64,000 nt of DNA from Haliotis asinina (GCF_037392515.1 NC_090288.1:744001-808000), one strand, 5' to 3'; positions 13,601 through 25,931 are shown, numbered from the stretch's first letter. Notes: generated by a model not told the origin, from the sequence alone. Numbers and translations: made by a program.

Positions 13601-16600
13601 TGTGGGGAACAGGTGAAGTCAGATAATGAGGTCTACATGCAGGTTATGGGGAACAGGTGAGGTCAGATAGTGAGGTCTACATGCAGGTTTTGGAGAACAG
13701 ATGAGGTCAGATAATGAGGTCTACATGCAGGTTATGGGGAAGAGGTGAGGTCAGATAATGAGGTCTACATGCAGGTTGTGGAGAACAGGTGAGGTCAGAT
13801 AATGAGGTCTACATGCAGGTTATGGAGAACAGGTGAGGTCAGATAATGAGGTCTACATGCACGTTATGGGGAACAGGTGAAGTCAGATAATGAGCTCTAC
13901 ATGCAGGTTATGGAGAACAGGTGAAGTCAGATAATAAGGTCTACATGCAGGTTGTGGGGAACAGGTGAGGTCAGATAATGAGGTCTACATGCAGGTTTTG
14001 GAGAACAGGTGAGGTCAGATAATGAGGTCTACATGCAGGTTATGGGGAACAGGTGAGGTCAGATAATGAGATCTACATGCAGGTTGTGGAGAACAGGTGA
14101 GGTCAGATAATGAGGTCTACATGCAGGTTATGGGGAACAGGTGAGGTCAGATAATGAGGTCTACATGCAGGTTATGGGGAACAGGTGAGGTCAGATAATG
14201 AGGTCTACATGCAGGTTATGGAGAACAGGTGAAGTCAAATAATGAGGTCTACATGCAGGTTATGGAGAACAGGTGAGGTCAGATAATGAGGTCTACATGC
14301 AGGTTATGGGGAACAGGTGAGGTCAGATAATGAGGTCTACATGCAGGTTATGGAGAACAGGTGAAGTCAGATAATGAGGTCTACATGCAGGTTGTGGGGA
14401 ACAGGTGAGGTCAGATAATGAGGTCTACATGCATGTTGTGGAGAACAGGTGAGGTCAGATAATGAGGTCTACATGCAGGTTATGGGGAACAGGTGAGGTC
14501 AGATAATGAGGTCTACATGCAGGTTATGGGGAACAGGTGAGGTCAGATAATGAGGTCTACATGCAGGTTATGGAGAACAGGTGAAGTCAGATAATGAGGT
14601 CTACATGCAGGTTGTGGAGAACAGGTGAGGTCAGATAATGAGGTCTACATGCAGGTTATGGGGAACAGGTGAGGTCAGATAATGAGGTCTACATGCAGGT
14701 TATGGAGAACAGGTGAAGTCAGATAATGAGGTCTACATGCAGGTTGTGGGGAACAGGTGAGGTCAGATAATGAGGTCTACATGCAGGTTATGGAGAACAG
14801 ATGAGGTCAGATAATGAGGTCTACATGCAGGTTATGGGGAACAGGTGAGGTCAGATAATGAGGTCTACATGCAGGTTGTGGAGAACAGGTGAGGTCAGAT
14901 AATGAGGTCTACATGCAGGTTATGGGGAACAGGTGAGGTCAGATAATGAGATCTACATGCAGGTTGTGGAGAACAGGTGAGGTCAGATAATGAGGTCTAC
15001 ATGCAGGTTATGGGGAACAGGTGAGGTCAGATAATGAGGTCTACATGCAGGTTATGGGGAACAGGTGAGGTCAGATAATGAGGTCTACATGCAGGTTATG
15101 GAGAACAGGTGAAGTCAAATAATGAGGTCTACATGCAGGTTATGGAGAACAGGTGAGGTCAGATAATGAGGTCTACATGCAGGTTATGGGGAACAGGTGA
15201 GGTCAGATAATGAGGTCTACATGCAGGTTATGGAGAGCAGGTGAAGTCAGATAATGAGGTCTACATGCAGGTTGTGGGGAACAGGTGAGGTCAGATAATG
15301 AGGTCTACATGCATGTTGTGGAGAACAGGTGAGGTCAGATAATGAGGTCTACATGCAGGTTATGGGGAACAGGTGAGGTCAGATAATGAGGTCTACATGC
15401 AGGTTATGGGGAACAGGTGAGGTCAGATAATGAGGTCTACATGCAGGTTATGGAGAACAGGTGAAGTCAGATAATGAGGTCTACATGCAGGTTGTGGAGA
15501 ACAGGTGAGGTCAGATAATGAGGTCTACATGCATGTTGTGGAGAACAGGTGAGGTCAGATAATGAGGTCTACATGCAGGTTATGGGGAACAGGTGAGGTC
15601 AGACAATGAGGTCTACATGCAGGTTGTGGGGAACAGGTGAGGTCAGATAATGAGGTCTACATGCAGGTCATGGGGAACAGGTGAGGTCAGATAATGAGGT
15701 CTACATGCAGGTTATGGGGAACAGGTGAGGTCAGATAATGAGGTCTACATGCAGGTTATGGAGAACAGGTGAAGTCAAATAATGAGGTCTACATGCAGGT
15801 TATGGAGAACAGGTGAGGTCAGATAATGAGGTCTACATGCAGGTTATGGAGAACAGGTGAAGTCAGATAATGAGGTCTACATGCAGGTTGTGGGGAACAG
15901 GTGAGGTCAGATAATGAGGTCTACATGCAGGTTTTGGAGAACAGATGAGGTCAGATAATGAGGTCTACATGCAGGTTATGGGGAACAGGTGAGGTCAGAT
16001 AATGAGGTCTACATGCAGGTTTTGGAGAACAGGTGAGGTCAGATAATGAGGTCTACATGCAGGTTATGGGGAACAGGTGAGGTCAGATAATGAGGTCTAC
16101 ATGCAGGCTATGGAGAACAGGTGAGGTCAGATAATGAGGTCTACATGCAGGTTATGGAGAACAGGTGAGGTCAGATAATGAGGTCTACATGCAGGTTGTG
16201 GGGAACAGGTGAAGTCAGATAATGAGGTCTACATGCAGGTTATGGGGAACAGGTGAGGTCAGATAGTGAGGTCTACATGCAGGTTTTGGAGAACAGATGA
16301 GGTCAGATAATGAGGTCTACATGCAGGTTATGGGGAAGAGGTGAGGTCAGATAATGAGGTCTACATGCAGGTTGTGGAGAACAGGTGAGGTCAGATAATG
16401 AGGTCTACATGCAGGTTATGGAGAACAGGTGAGGTCAGATAATGAGGTCTACATGCAGGTTATGGGGAACAGGTGAGGTCAGATAATGAGGTCTACATGC
16501 AGGTTTTGGAGAACAGGTGAGGTCAGATAATGAGGTCTACATGCAGGTTATGGGGAACAGGTGAGGTCAGATAATGAGATCTACATGCAGGTTGTGGAGA

Positions 16601-19420
16601 ACAGGTGAGGTCAGATAATGAGGTCTACATGCAGGTTATGGGGAACAGGTGAGGTCAGATAATGAGGTCTACATGCAGGTTATGGGGAACAGGTGAGGTC
16701 AGATAATGAGGTCTACATGCAGGTTATGGAGAACAGGTGAAGTCAAATAATGAGGTCTACATGCAGGTTATGGAGAACAGGTGAGGTCAGATAATGAGGT
16801 CTACATGCAGGTTATGGGGAACAGGTGAGGTCAGATAATGAGGTCTACATGCAGGTTATGGAGAACAGGTGAAGTCAGATAATGAGGTCTACATGCAGGT
16901 TGTGGGGAACAGGTGAGGTCAGATAATGAGGTCTACATGCATGTTGTGGAGAACAGGTGAGGTCAGATAATGAGGTCTACATGCAGGTTATGGGGAACAG
17001 GTGAGGTCAGATAATGAGGTCTACATGCAGGTTATGGGGAACAGGTGAGGTCAGATAATGAGGTCTACATGCAGGTTATGGAGAACAGGTGAAGTCAGAT
17101 AATGAGGTCTACATGCAGGTTGTGGAGAACAGGTGAGGTCAGATAATGAGGTCTACATGCAGGTTATGGGGAACAGGTGAGGTCAGATAATGAGGTCTAC
17201 ATGCAGGTTATGGAGAACAGGTGAAGTCAGATAATGAGGTCTACATGCAGGTTGTGGGGAACAGGTGAGGTCAGATAATGAGGTCTACATGCAGGTTATG
17301 GAGAACAGATGAGGTCAGATAATGAGGTCTACATGCAGGTTATGGGGAACAGGTGAGGTCAGATAATGAGGTCTACATGCAGGTTGTGGAGAACAGGTGA
17401 GGTCAGATAATGAGGTCTACATGCAGGTTATGGAGAACAGGTGAGGTCAGATAATGAGGTCTACATGCAGGTTATGGAGAACAGGTGAGGTCAGATAATG
17501 AGGTCTACATGCAGGTTATGGAGAACAGGGGCGGTCAGATAAAGAGGTCTACATGCAGGTTTTGGGGAACAGGTGAGGTCAGATAATGAGGTCTACATGC
17601 AGGTTATGGAGAACAGGTGAAGTCAGATAATGAGGTCTACATGCAGGTTGTGGGAAACAGGTGAGGTCAGATAATGAGGTCTACATGCAGGTTATGGAGA
17701 ACAGGTGAGGTCAGATAATGAGGTCTACATGCAGGTTTTGGAGAACAGGTGAGGTCAGATAATGAGGTCTACATGCAGGTTATGGAGAACAGGTGAGGTC
17801 AGATAATGAGGTCTACATGCAGGTTATGGGGAACAGGTGAGGTCAGATAATGAGGTCTACATGCAGGTTATGGAGAACAGGTGAGGTCAGATAATGAGGT
17901 CTACATGCAGGTTATGGAGAACAGATGAAGTCAGATAATGAGGTCTACATGCAGGTTATTGGGAACAGGTGAGGTCAGATAATGAGGTCTACATGCAGGT
18001 TATGGGGAACAGGTGAGGTCAGATAATGAGGTCTACATGCAGGCTATGGAGAACAGGTGAGGTCAGATAATGAGGTCTACATGCAGGTTATGGAGAACAG
18101 GTGAGGTCAGATAATGAGGTCTACATGCAGGTTATGGGGAACAGGTGAAGTCAGATAATGAGCTCTACATGCAGGTTATGGAGAACAGGTGAAGTCAGAT
18201 AATGAGGTCTACATGCAGGTTATGGGGAACAGGTGAGGTCAGATAATGAGGTCTACATGCAGGTTTTGGGGAACAGGTGAGGTCAGATAATGAGGTCTAC
18301 ATGCAGGTTATGGAGAACAGGTGAAGTCAGATAATGAGGTCTACATGCAGGTTGTGGGGAACAGGTGAGGTCAGATAATGAGGTCTACATGCATGTTGTG
18401 GAGAACAGGTGAGGTCAGATAATGAGGTCTACATGCAGGTTATGGGGAACAGGTGAGGTCAGATAATGAGGTCTACATGCAGGTTATGGGGAACAGGTGA
18501 GGTCAGATAATGAGGTCTACATGCAGGTTATGGAGAACAGGTGAAGTCAGATAATGAGGTCTACATGCAGGTTATGGAGAACAGGTGAGGTCAGATAATG
18601 AGGTCTACATGCAGGTTATGGGGAACAGGTGAGGTCAGATAATGAGGTCTACATGCAGGTTATGGAGAACAGGTGAAGTCAGATAATGAGGTCTACATGC
18701 AGGTTGTGGGGAACAGGTGAGGTCAGATAATGAGGTCTACATGCAGGTTATGGAGAACAGATGAGGTCAGATAATGAGGTCTACATGCAGGTTATGGGGA
18801 ACAGGTGAGGTCAGATAATGAGGTCTACATGCAGGTTGTGGAGAACAGGTGAGGTCAGATAATGAGGTCTACATGCAGGTTATGGAGAACAGGTGAGGTC
18901 AGATAATGAGGTCTACATGCAGGTTATGGAGAACAGGTGAGGTCAGATAATGAGGTCTACATGCAGGTTATGGAGAACAGGGGCGGTCAGATAAAGAGGT
19001 CTACATGCAGGTTTTGGGGAACAGGTGAGGTCAGATAATGAGGTCTACATGCAGGTTATGGGGAACAGGTGAAGTCAGATAATGAGGTCTACATGCAGGT
19101 TGTGGGAAACAGGTGAGGTCAGATAATGAGGTCTACATGCAGGTTATGGAGAACAGGTGAGGTCAGATAATGAGGTCTACATGCAGGTTTTGGAGAACAG
19201 GTGAGGTCAGATAATGAGGTCTACATGCAGGTTATGGAGAACAGGTGAGGTCAGATAATGAGGTCTACATGCAGGTTATGGGGAACAGGTGAGGTCAGAT
19301 AATGAGGTCTACATGCAGGTTATGGAGAACAGGTGAGGTCAGATAATGAGGTCTACATGCAGGTTATGGAGAACAGATGAAGTCAGATAATGAGGTCTAC
19401 ATGCAGGTTATTGGGAACAG
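7681..19420. repeat. Overlapping higher-order blocks of the 44-bp satellite (71-, 50-, 70-, 33- and 20-unit periods)
   Basis: Marker variants give several block periods, all multiples of 44. CAGACAATG at 7680 returns at 10804 (3124 = 71 units). The GGGGAAGAGG marker at 8417 returns at 11541 (3124) and 13741 (2200 = 50 units). CAAATAATG at 12031 returns at 14231 (2200), at 15111 (3080 = 70 units) and in between (880 = 20 units). The rare AGGGGCGGTC at 17527 returns at 18979 (1452 = 33 units), together with GTTATTGGG at about 17955 and 19407. The nesting suggests repeated unequal exchange or block copying. Confidence 0.75.
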
Positions 19421-22190
19421 GTGAGGTCAGATAATGAGGTCTACATGCAGGTTATGGGGAACAGGTGAGGTCAGATAATGAGGTCTACATGCAGGCTATG
19501 GAGAACAGGTGAGGTCAGATAATGAGGTCTACATGCAGGTTATGGAGAACAGGTGAGGTCAGATAATGAGGTCTACATGCAGGTTATGGGGAACAGGTGA
19601 AGTCAGATAATGAGCTCTACATGCAGGTTATGGAGAACAGGTGAAGTCAGATAATGAGGTCTACATGCAGGTTATGGGGAACAGGTGAGGTCAGATAATG
19701 AGGTCTACATGCAGGTTATGGAGAACAGGTGAGGTCAGATAATGAGGTCTACATGCAGGTTATGGGGAACAGGTGAGGTCAGATAATGAGGTCTACATGC
19801 AGGTTGTGGAGAACAGGTGAGGTCAGATAATGAGGTCTACATGCAGGTTATGGGGAACAGGTGAGGTCAGATAATGAGGTCTACATGCAGGTTATGTGGA
19901 ACAGGTGAGGTCAGATAATGAGGTCTACATGCAGGTTATGGAGAACAGGTGAAGTCAAATAATGAGGTCTACATGCAGGTTATGGAGAACAGGTGAGGTC
20001 AGATAATGAGGTCTACATGCAGGTTATGGGGAACAGGTGAGGTCAGATAATGAGGTCTACATGCAGGTTGTGGAGAACAGGTGAAGTCAGATAATGAGGT
20101 CTACATGCAGGTTGTGGGGAACAGGTGAAGTCAGATAATGAGGTCTACATGCAGGTTTTGGAGAACAGATGAGGTCAGATAATGAGGTCTACATGCAGGT
20201 TATGGGGAACAGGTGAGGTCAGATAATGAGGTCTACATGCAGGTTGTGGAGAACAGGTGAGGTGAGATAATGAGGTCTACATGCAGGTTATGGGGAACAG
20301 GTGAGGTCAGATAATGAGGTCTACATGCAGGTTATGGGGAACAGGTGAGGTCAGATAATGAGGTCTACATGCAGGTTATGGAGAACAGGTGAGGTCAGAT
20401 AATGAGGTCTACATGCAGGTTATGGAGAACAGGTGAGGTCAGATAATGAGGTCTACATGCAGGTTATGGAGAACAGGTGAGGTCAGATAATGAGGTCTAC
20501 ATGCAGGTTGTGGGGAACAGGTGAGGTCAGATAATGAGGTCTACATGCAGGTTATGGAGAACAGGTGAGGTCAGATAATGAGGCCTACATGCAGGTTGTG
20601 GGGAACAGGTGAGGTCAGATAATGAGGTCTACATGCAGGTTGTGGAGAACAGGTGAGGTCAGATAATGAGGTCTACATGCAGGTTATGGGGAACAGGTGA
20701 GGTCAGATAATGAGGTCTACATGCAGGTTATGGGGAACAGGTGAGGTCAGATAATGAGGTCTACATGCAGGTTATGGAGAACAGGTGAAGTCAGATAATG
20801 AGGTCTACATGCAGGTTATGGAGAACAGGTGAGGTCAGATAATGAGGTCTACATGCAGGTTATGGAGAACAGGTGAGGTCAGATAATGAGGTCTACATGC
20901 AGGTTATGGAGAAGAGGTGAGGTCAGATAATGAGGTCTACCTGCAGGTTATGGGGAACAGGTGAGGTCAGATAATGAGGTCTACATGCAGGTTATGGAGA
21001 ACAGGTGAAGTCAGATAATGGGGTCTACATGCAGGTTATGGAGAACAGGTGAAGTCAGATAATGAGGTCTACATGCAGGTTGTGGAGAACAGGTGAGGTC
21101 AGATAATGAGGTCTACATGCAGGTTATGGAGAACAGGTGAGGTCAGATAATGAGGTCTACATGCAGGTTATGGAGAACAGGTGAGGTCAGATAATGAGGT
21201 CTACATGCAGGTTATGGAGAACAGGTGAGGTCAGATAATGAGGTCTACATGGAGGTTTTGGAGAACAGGTGAGGTCAGATAAAGAGGTCTACATGCAGGT
21301 TTTGGGGAACAGGTGAGGTCAGATAATGAGGTCTACATGCAGGTTGTGGAGAACAGTTGAAGTCAGATAATGAGGTCTACATGCAGGTTATGGGGAACAG
21401 GTGAGGTCAGATAATGAGGTCTACATGCAGGTTATGGAGAACAGGTGAGGTCAGATAATGAGGTCTACATGCAGGTTATGGGGAACAGGTGAGGTCAGAT
21501 AATGAGGTCTACATGCAGGTTATGGAGAACAGGTGAGGTCAGATTATGAGGTCTACATGCAGGTTTTGGGGAACAGGTGAGGTCAGATAATGAGGTCTAC
21601 ATGGAGGTTATGGAGAACAGATGAAGTCAGATAATGAGGTCTACATGCAGGCTATGGGGAACAGGTGAGGTCAGATAATGAGGTCTACATGCAGGTTATG
21701 GGGAACAGGTGAGGTCAGATAATGAGGTCTACATGCAGGCTATGGAGAACAGGTGAGGTCAGATAATGAGGTCTACATGCAGGTTATGGAGAATAGGTGA
21801 GGTCAGATAATGAGGTCTACATGCAGGTTATGGAGAACAGGTGAGGTCAGATAGTGAGGTCTACATGCAGGTTATGGGGAACAGGTGAGGTCAGATAATG
21901 AGGTCTACATGCAGGCTATGGAGAACAGGTGAGGTCAGATAATGAGGTCTACATGCAGGTTATGGAGAACAGGTGAGGTCAGATAATGAGGTCTACATGC
22001 AGGTTATGGAGAACAGGTGAGGTCAGATGAAGAGGTCTACGTGCAGGTTATGTGGAACAGGTGAGGTCAGATAATGAGGTCTACATGCAGGCTATGGAGA
22101 ACAGGTGAGGTCAGATAATGAGGTCTACATGGAGGCTATGGAGAACAGGTGAGGTCAGATAATGAGGTCTACATACAGGCTATGGGGAAC

Positions 22191-22306
22191 GAGCAATAGA
22201 TGAGACCATCAGGTCTACAAGTATCTAATGGAAAGAGTATGAAGTCACATGATGAGTTCTACAAGCATCTAGTGGCGAACGAGTGAGGTCAGATAGTGAG
22301 GTGAAA
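22191..22306. repeat. Decayed edge of the 44-bp satellite
   Basis: After 22190 the unit becomes irregular. Recognisable pieces such as AGGTCTACAAG, TGAAGTCACATGATGAG and GAACGAGTGAGGTCAGATAG occur in order but with altered spacing and many substitutions. These look like two to three old units outside the zone that is kept uniform. Beyond 22306 the similarity is lost. Confidence 0.75.
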
Positions 22307-23256
22307 CCTGAGACACATCGTCATGTTGAAATCAGGCATCAGCTGCGATAACAACGAAAAAAGCGTCATTGGACACATGCCATTTGTTTTCCCTTTCTCA
22401 CCCGAGTCGTCCGGGACGACAACGCTTGTGAAATATCGCCATTCGGCTCCACAGTATCAGTGAATAGATGTGTTGGTAGACACTCTACTGATCAAAGTGT
22501 CCATGTACCCTATCGTCCTTCCAGGCCGTAAGCATCATTATATTTGACTGTCATACTTACCTTCCAATTGTAATTTGTTTAATAGAATCATATAACTAGG
22601 GTAATGACACAACTCTGAAATATCCCCTCCTGTTATTTAATGGCGATACGTGTAGCACGCAGGAACCACTATCGCCAGGTGTTAGGTGAGTTGAGACGTG
22701 TAACAGTTATCCTACTGGCGCGGACAGGAAATGACTGGTATGTATGAAACTCAACACCACTGGTAGTAATACCAACCTTCCTTCTCCCAGCGCTTCATGT
22801 CTGCGGATGAGCGGGGTCCCACTCTGCGAGGCTTCGTCACACATGTTCGTCCTCATCCTGTCACCGTCCTGTATGTGAGCTAAATCAGTCACTGTCACCT
22901 TATAAAACCAATTATGTAAATGAACGGGCACAGTTCAATGTACTGTAATATCTACATACTGATCTAGGCAGCTATAACTGCAGCCAAAGGCTACACATAT
23001 GTTGCAGGCAAATTAAATAGAACGTAAATCTCATTATGGTTAACGATCATTTTTAATGGCAGAACAATAGTCGTCAGAGCGCGCACTGTTGATATATTTG
23101 TGTATGTCTGACATGATGCTGATGCAGTGGGACAACGGATGAAGATGACTGTGCTCGATATACACGTCAGCTGGTCGCTCGATGCTGGGTGTACACATGT
23201 GAGTACTTCGCTCGTATTCGATATGTCTCTGCAAAACTATTACATGGTATACATGT

Positions 23257-23257
<1 letters not shown>
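22307..23257. other. Single-copy stretch, no gene recognised
   Basis: Ordinary mixed-composition DNA between the satellite and the TG tract. A short minus-strand frame at about 22750-22931 and a donor-like GGAAGGTAAGTAT on the minus strand at about 22551-22564 were inspected, but no homologous protein was recognised and no exon chain could be built. I see nothing else to annotate. Confidence 0.5.
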
Positions 23258-23306
<49 letters not shown>

Positions 23307-23342
23307 TCTCTGTGCGTGTCTGTGTGTGTCTGTGTGTGTGTT
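23258..23342. repeat. (TG)n microsatellite
   Basis: A run of TG dinucleotides with a few TTTG, CTCTG and CGTG interruptions. The long H-T and C-V frames over it are composition artefacts. Confidence 0.95.
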
Positions 23343-23350
23343 CATGTACA

Positions 23351-23369
23351 TGCACGCCTTTACACGTGG
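23351..23369 (+). repeat. Solitary relic of the 40-bp minisatellite unit
   Basis: TGCACGCCTTTACACGTGG matches 18 of 19 positions of the unit of the array at 24904-25590, which starts about 1.5 kb away on the far side of the LINE relic. It may be a source copy or an old outlier. Confidence 0.55.
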
Positions 23370-24850
23370 TTATAATAACAATGTATTTTGTATCTCGCTA
23401 GATTCCATACACTCGTGTATGCTCAAAGCGGCACATGTTTGAAAAGTCATAGTGTTCACGGAATAGGAAGGTCTTTTATATTGGCATCTGAAAGAGTCAA
23501 ATGAAGGAGAGAGTTTAATGTTTAAAGGCAGTGTGTTCCAGAGTCTTGGGGCATGAACACAGAATGATTTTTCATCAAAGTTTGTGAAGTTGTACTGGGG
23601 AATCGACAGAAGGTGGAGATTATCTGAGCGCCGTGAACGCTGGGACTGGTGGTGATTGAGTAGACAGTATAGGTATGATGGAGCCAATCCATGGTAACAC
23701 TTGTCCGTCACTCACAGAACTTTCAATTTCAGTCTGGCTTCTACAGGAAGCCAGTGTAGTGATTGAAGAATTGGAGTAACTGGCAAGACTTTCGACACTC
23801 TTGACACCATCCGTGTTGCAGTGTTCTATACTTTCTAAAGCTTTAGTAATAATGATTTCTTGATTCCAAAGAGGAATGGTCTAGTCGTGAAAGGACAAGA
23901 GATTGACCAAGGTTTTGTTGTGGCGTCAGTGGTTAGAAGATGTCTTCAGTAGAAAGTAGCATGTCCTGCGTAGACTATCTACCTGCTTCTCCATGGTGAG
24001 CCGTGAGTCTAAATACACACCAAGACTCTTAACTTTGTCCGAACGAGAAGTGGACTTCAGCTTGTCCAATACTTGTCCAATACTAACACAAGCCTCATCC
24101 ACTGACTGAAGTTGACGTCTTATACCCGATCAGAATAGCCTCAGTCTTGTCATTAAGTGTGAGTTCCTTACAGGCCATCCAAACCGTGCTGTTGTGCAGT
24201 CCAGTGTTTGACTGTCGCTAGGGTGAAAACTATCGATGAGCTGTGCATCATCAGCAAAACGCTGGTGTATCATCCCATGGTGATCCGTGATATGAGCAAG
24301 ATTGTTTGTGTGGATGACAAACAGCACAGGGCCGAGGACAGAACCTTAATGAACACCAACGGTTAGTCAAATGGGATCTGATTGCTGTTCCTCGATTTTG
24401 ATGACCTGTTGCCTTCCCTTGCGGTACGACTGAAAGAACTGAAGAGCAACTTCAAATCACCGTCAATGCTGTTGGTGAGCTGCATGCGATTAACTGTATC
24501 GAAAGCCGCAGATTCGTCAAGAAGAATCTTGACAACTCATTCACGATTTGCAGCAGAACTGTCTCCGTGCTGTGACGTGCTCGGTATGCTGACTGGAAGT
24601 CATCCAGTAAACTATTGTCAGATAGGTGTGATTTCAGTCTTATGTTAGCAGCTTTTTCAACAGTTTTGCAAAGGAAGGAAAGGTCTGAAACTGGTCAGTA
24701 TTTTTTCTGATTTTCCGGATTTAGGGTAGTTTTCTTCAGGACTGATCGAATGACAACTTCTCCATGACATCAGGAAAGCTGACATCCGGAAAGGTGCCTT
24801 GCTGTAAGCATAAGTTCACAATCATTAATGTGACTTGTAACAATATGTCC
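23370..24850 (-). pseudogene. Non-LTR retrotransposon (CR1/Jockey-like) reverse transcriptase relic
   Basis: Read on the minus strand from high to low coordinates, the pieces follow the order of a LINE reverse transcriptase. A KPxLKK-type lead-in near 24730 is followed by VSDLSFLCKTVEKAANI at about 24650-24700, then FQSAYRARHSTETVLLQ at about 24550-24605. LDESAAFDTVNR lies at about 24500 in a shifted frame. The catalytic-motif equivalent FADDAQLI lies at about 24230-24270. The C-terminal block with HAPRLWNTLPLNIK lies at about 23530-23570. The frame changes several times, and a stop stands where an arginine is expected just before PVSD (a CGA-to-TGA type change), so the copy is dead. It is 5'-truncated: no endonuclease domain was seen. 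The clade assignment (CR1/L2 rather than Jockey) is by pattern memory only. Confidence 0.85.
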
Positions 24851-24903
24851 TGGTGTTCAAATAAAAGAGTGGTGGAATTGGATCCTCACCGCTGGTTATC
24901 TGT

Positions 24904-25590
24904 TGTTTTATATACCTGCACGCCTCTACACGTGGGTATATGGTGTTTTATATACCTGCACGCCTCTACACGTGGGTATATGGTGTTTTATATACCTGCA
25001 CGCCTCTACACGTGGGTATATGGTGTTTTATATACCTGCACGCCTCTACACGTGGGTATATGGTGTTTTATATACCTGCACGCCTCTACACGTGGGTATA
25101 TGGTGTTTTATATACCTGCACGCCTCTACACGTGGGTATATGGTGTTTTATATACCTGCACGCCTCTACACGTGGGTATATGGTGTTTTATATACCTGCA
25201 CGCCTCTACACGTGGGTATATGGTGTTTTATATACCTGCACGCCTCTACACGTGGGTATATGGTGTTTTATATACCTGCACGCCTCTACACGTGGGTATA
25301 TGTTGTTTTATATACCTGCACGCCTCTACACGTGGGTATATGTTGTTTTATATACCTGCACGCCTCTACATGTGGGTATATGGTGTTTTATATACCTGCA
25401 CGCCTCTACACGTGGGTATATGTTGTTTTATATACCTGCACGCCTCTACACGTGGGTATATGGTGTTTTATATACCTGCACGCCTCTACATGTGGGTATA
25501 TGGTGTTTTATATACCTGCACGCCTCTACACGTGGGTATATGTTGTTTTATATACCTGCACGCCTCTACACGTGGGTATATGGTGTTTTA
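24904..25590. repeat. 40-bp minisatellite, about 17 units
   Basis: Unit TATACCTGCACGCCTCTACA followed by CGTGGGTATATGGTGTTTTA, in perfect 40-bp register. Variants are few (TGTTGT for TGGTGT; CATGTGGG for CACGTGGG near 25370 and 25490). The unit starts with TATACC and contains GGTATA, a 6-bp inverted repeat, and most units carry the palindrome CACGTG. All three plus frames are open because the unit lacks stops in every phase, so the 230-275 residue frames here are artefacts. Confidence 0.97.
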
Positions 25591-25817
25591 ATACTGTTTT
25601 GTAAGAATAGCCACCAATTTCAGTTTCAAATATAATACATGTTCGAACTTTGGAGTACATGTTCCAACATGTTCAATATATTCACCATGTCTCTCATATG
25701 GACTATCTATTAAGAGCTATCTCTGGGATTGTGAAAATTGAATCACGAATTGTGCCGTTCCCGGGAATGTGGTAGAGTGGTTGCCCAAACCCAGGGAATG
25801 AGCAATTCACTGGTGTT
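25591..25817. other. Unique spacer
   Basis: AT-rich single-copy DNA between the 40-bp array and the small 44-bp duplication. No coding, RNA or repeat signal was seen. Confidence 0.5.
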
Positions 25818-25913
25818 CCAGGATAAAGGGTGCCCAGTCACCATTCTCTACCACCGGAGATCCAGGATAAAGGGTGCCCAGTCACCATTCTCTACCACCG
25901 GAGATCCAGGATA
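25818..25913. repeat. Two-copy tandem duplication, 44 bp
   Basis: CCAGGATAAAGGGTGCCCAG begins at 25818 and again at 25862, with a third partial start at 25906. The unit is unrelated in sequence to the 22-kb satellite despite the equal length. Confidence 0.9.
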
Positions 25914-25931
25914 AAGTATATCAAGTCGTTG

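Larger units (their letters stand above)
1..22190. repeat. 44-bp satellite array, about 504 units, continuing beyond the left edge
   Basis: A head-to-tail array with a 44-bp unit. The core of each unit reads CAGGTGAGGTCAGATAATG and is followed by AGGTCTACATGCAGGTTATG. The landmark GAGGTCAG occurs at 19 and again at 22151, a distance of 22132, which is exactly 503 x 44, so there is no net insertion or deletion over 22 kb. Units differ by single substitutions at a few preferred places (GGTTATGG/GGTTGTGG/GGTTTTGG, GGAG/GGGG, GAGGTC/GAAGTC, CAGATAA/CAAATAA). Because 44 is not a multiple of 3 and each unit carries TGA and TAA, no long frame is open. No gene lies inside. The left end is cut by the window, so the true size is unknown. 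Confidence 0.98.

Noticed and set aside
1..22190. CRISPR-like array
   Set aside because: There are no unique spacers: the units are contiguous and nearly identical. The sequence context is eukaryotic.
22551..22620. Minus-strand donor GGAAG|GTAAGTAT with an upstream TTTCAG
   Set aside because: Good-looking sites, but the enclosed 50-60 bp has no recognisable coding and no link to other exons.
22707..22931. Possible exon on the minus strand (peptide around DRMRTNMCDEASQSG)
   Set aside because: Some exon-like composition, but no recognised family, a weak acceptor and no partner exon.
24764..25635. Three overlapping frames of 231-275 codons
   Set aside because: The 40-bp unit lacks stops in all three plus phases, so every frame is open by construction.
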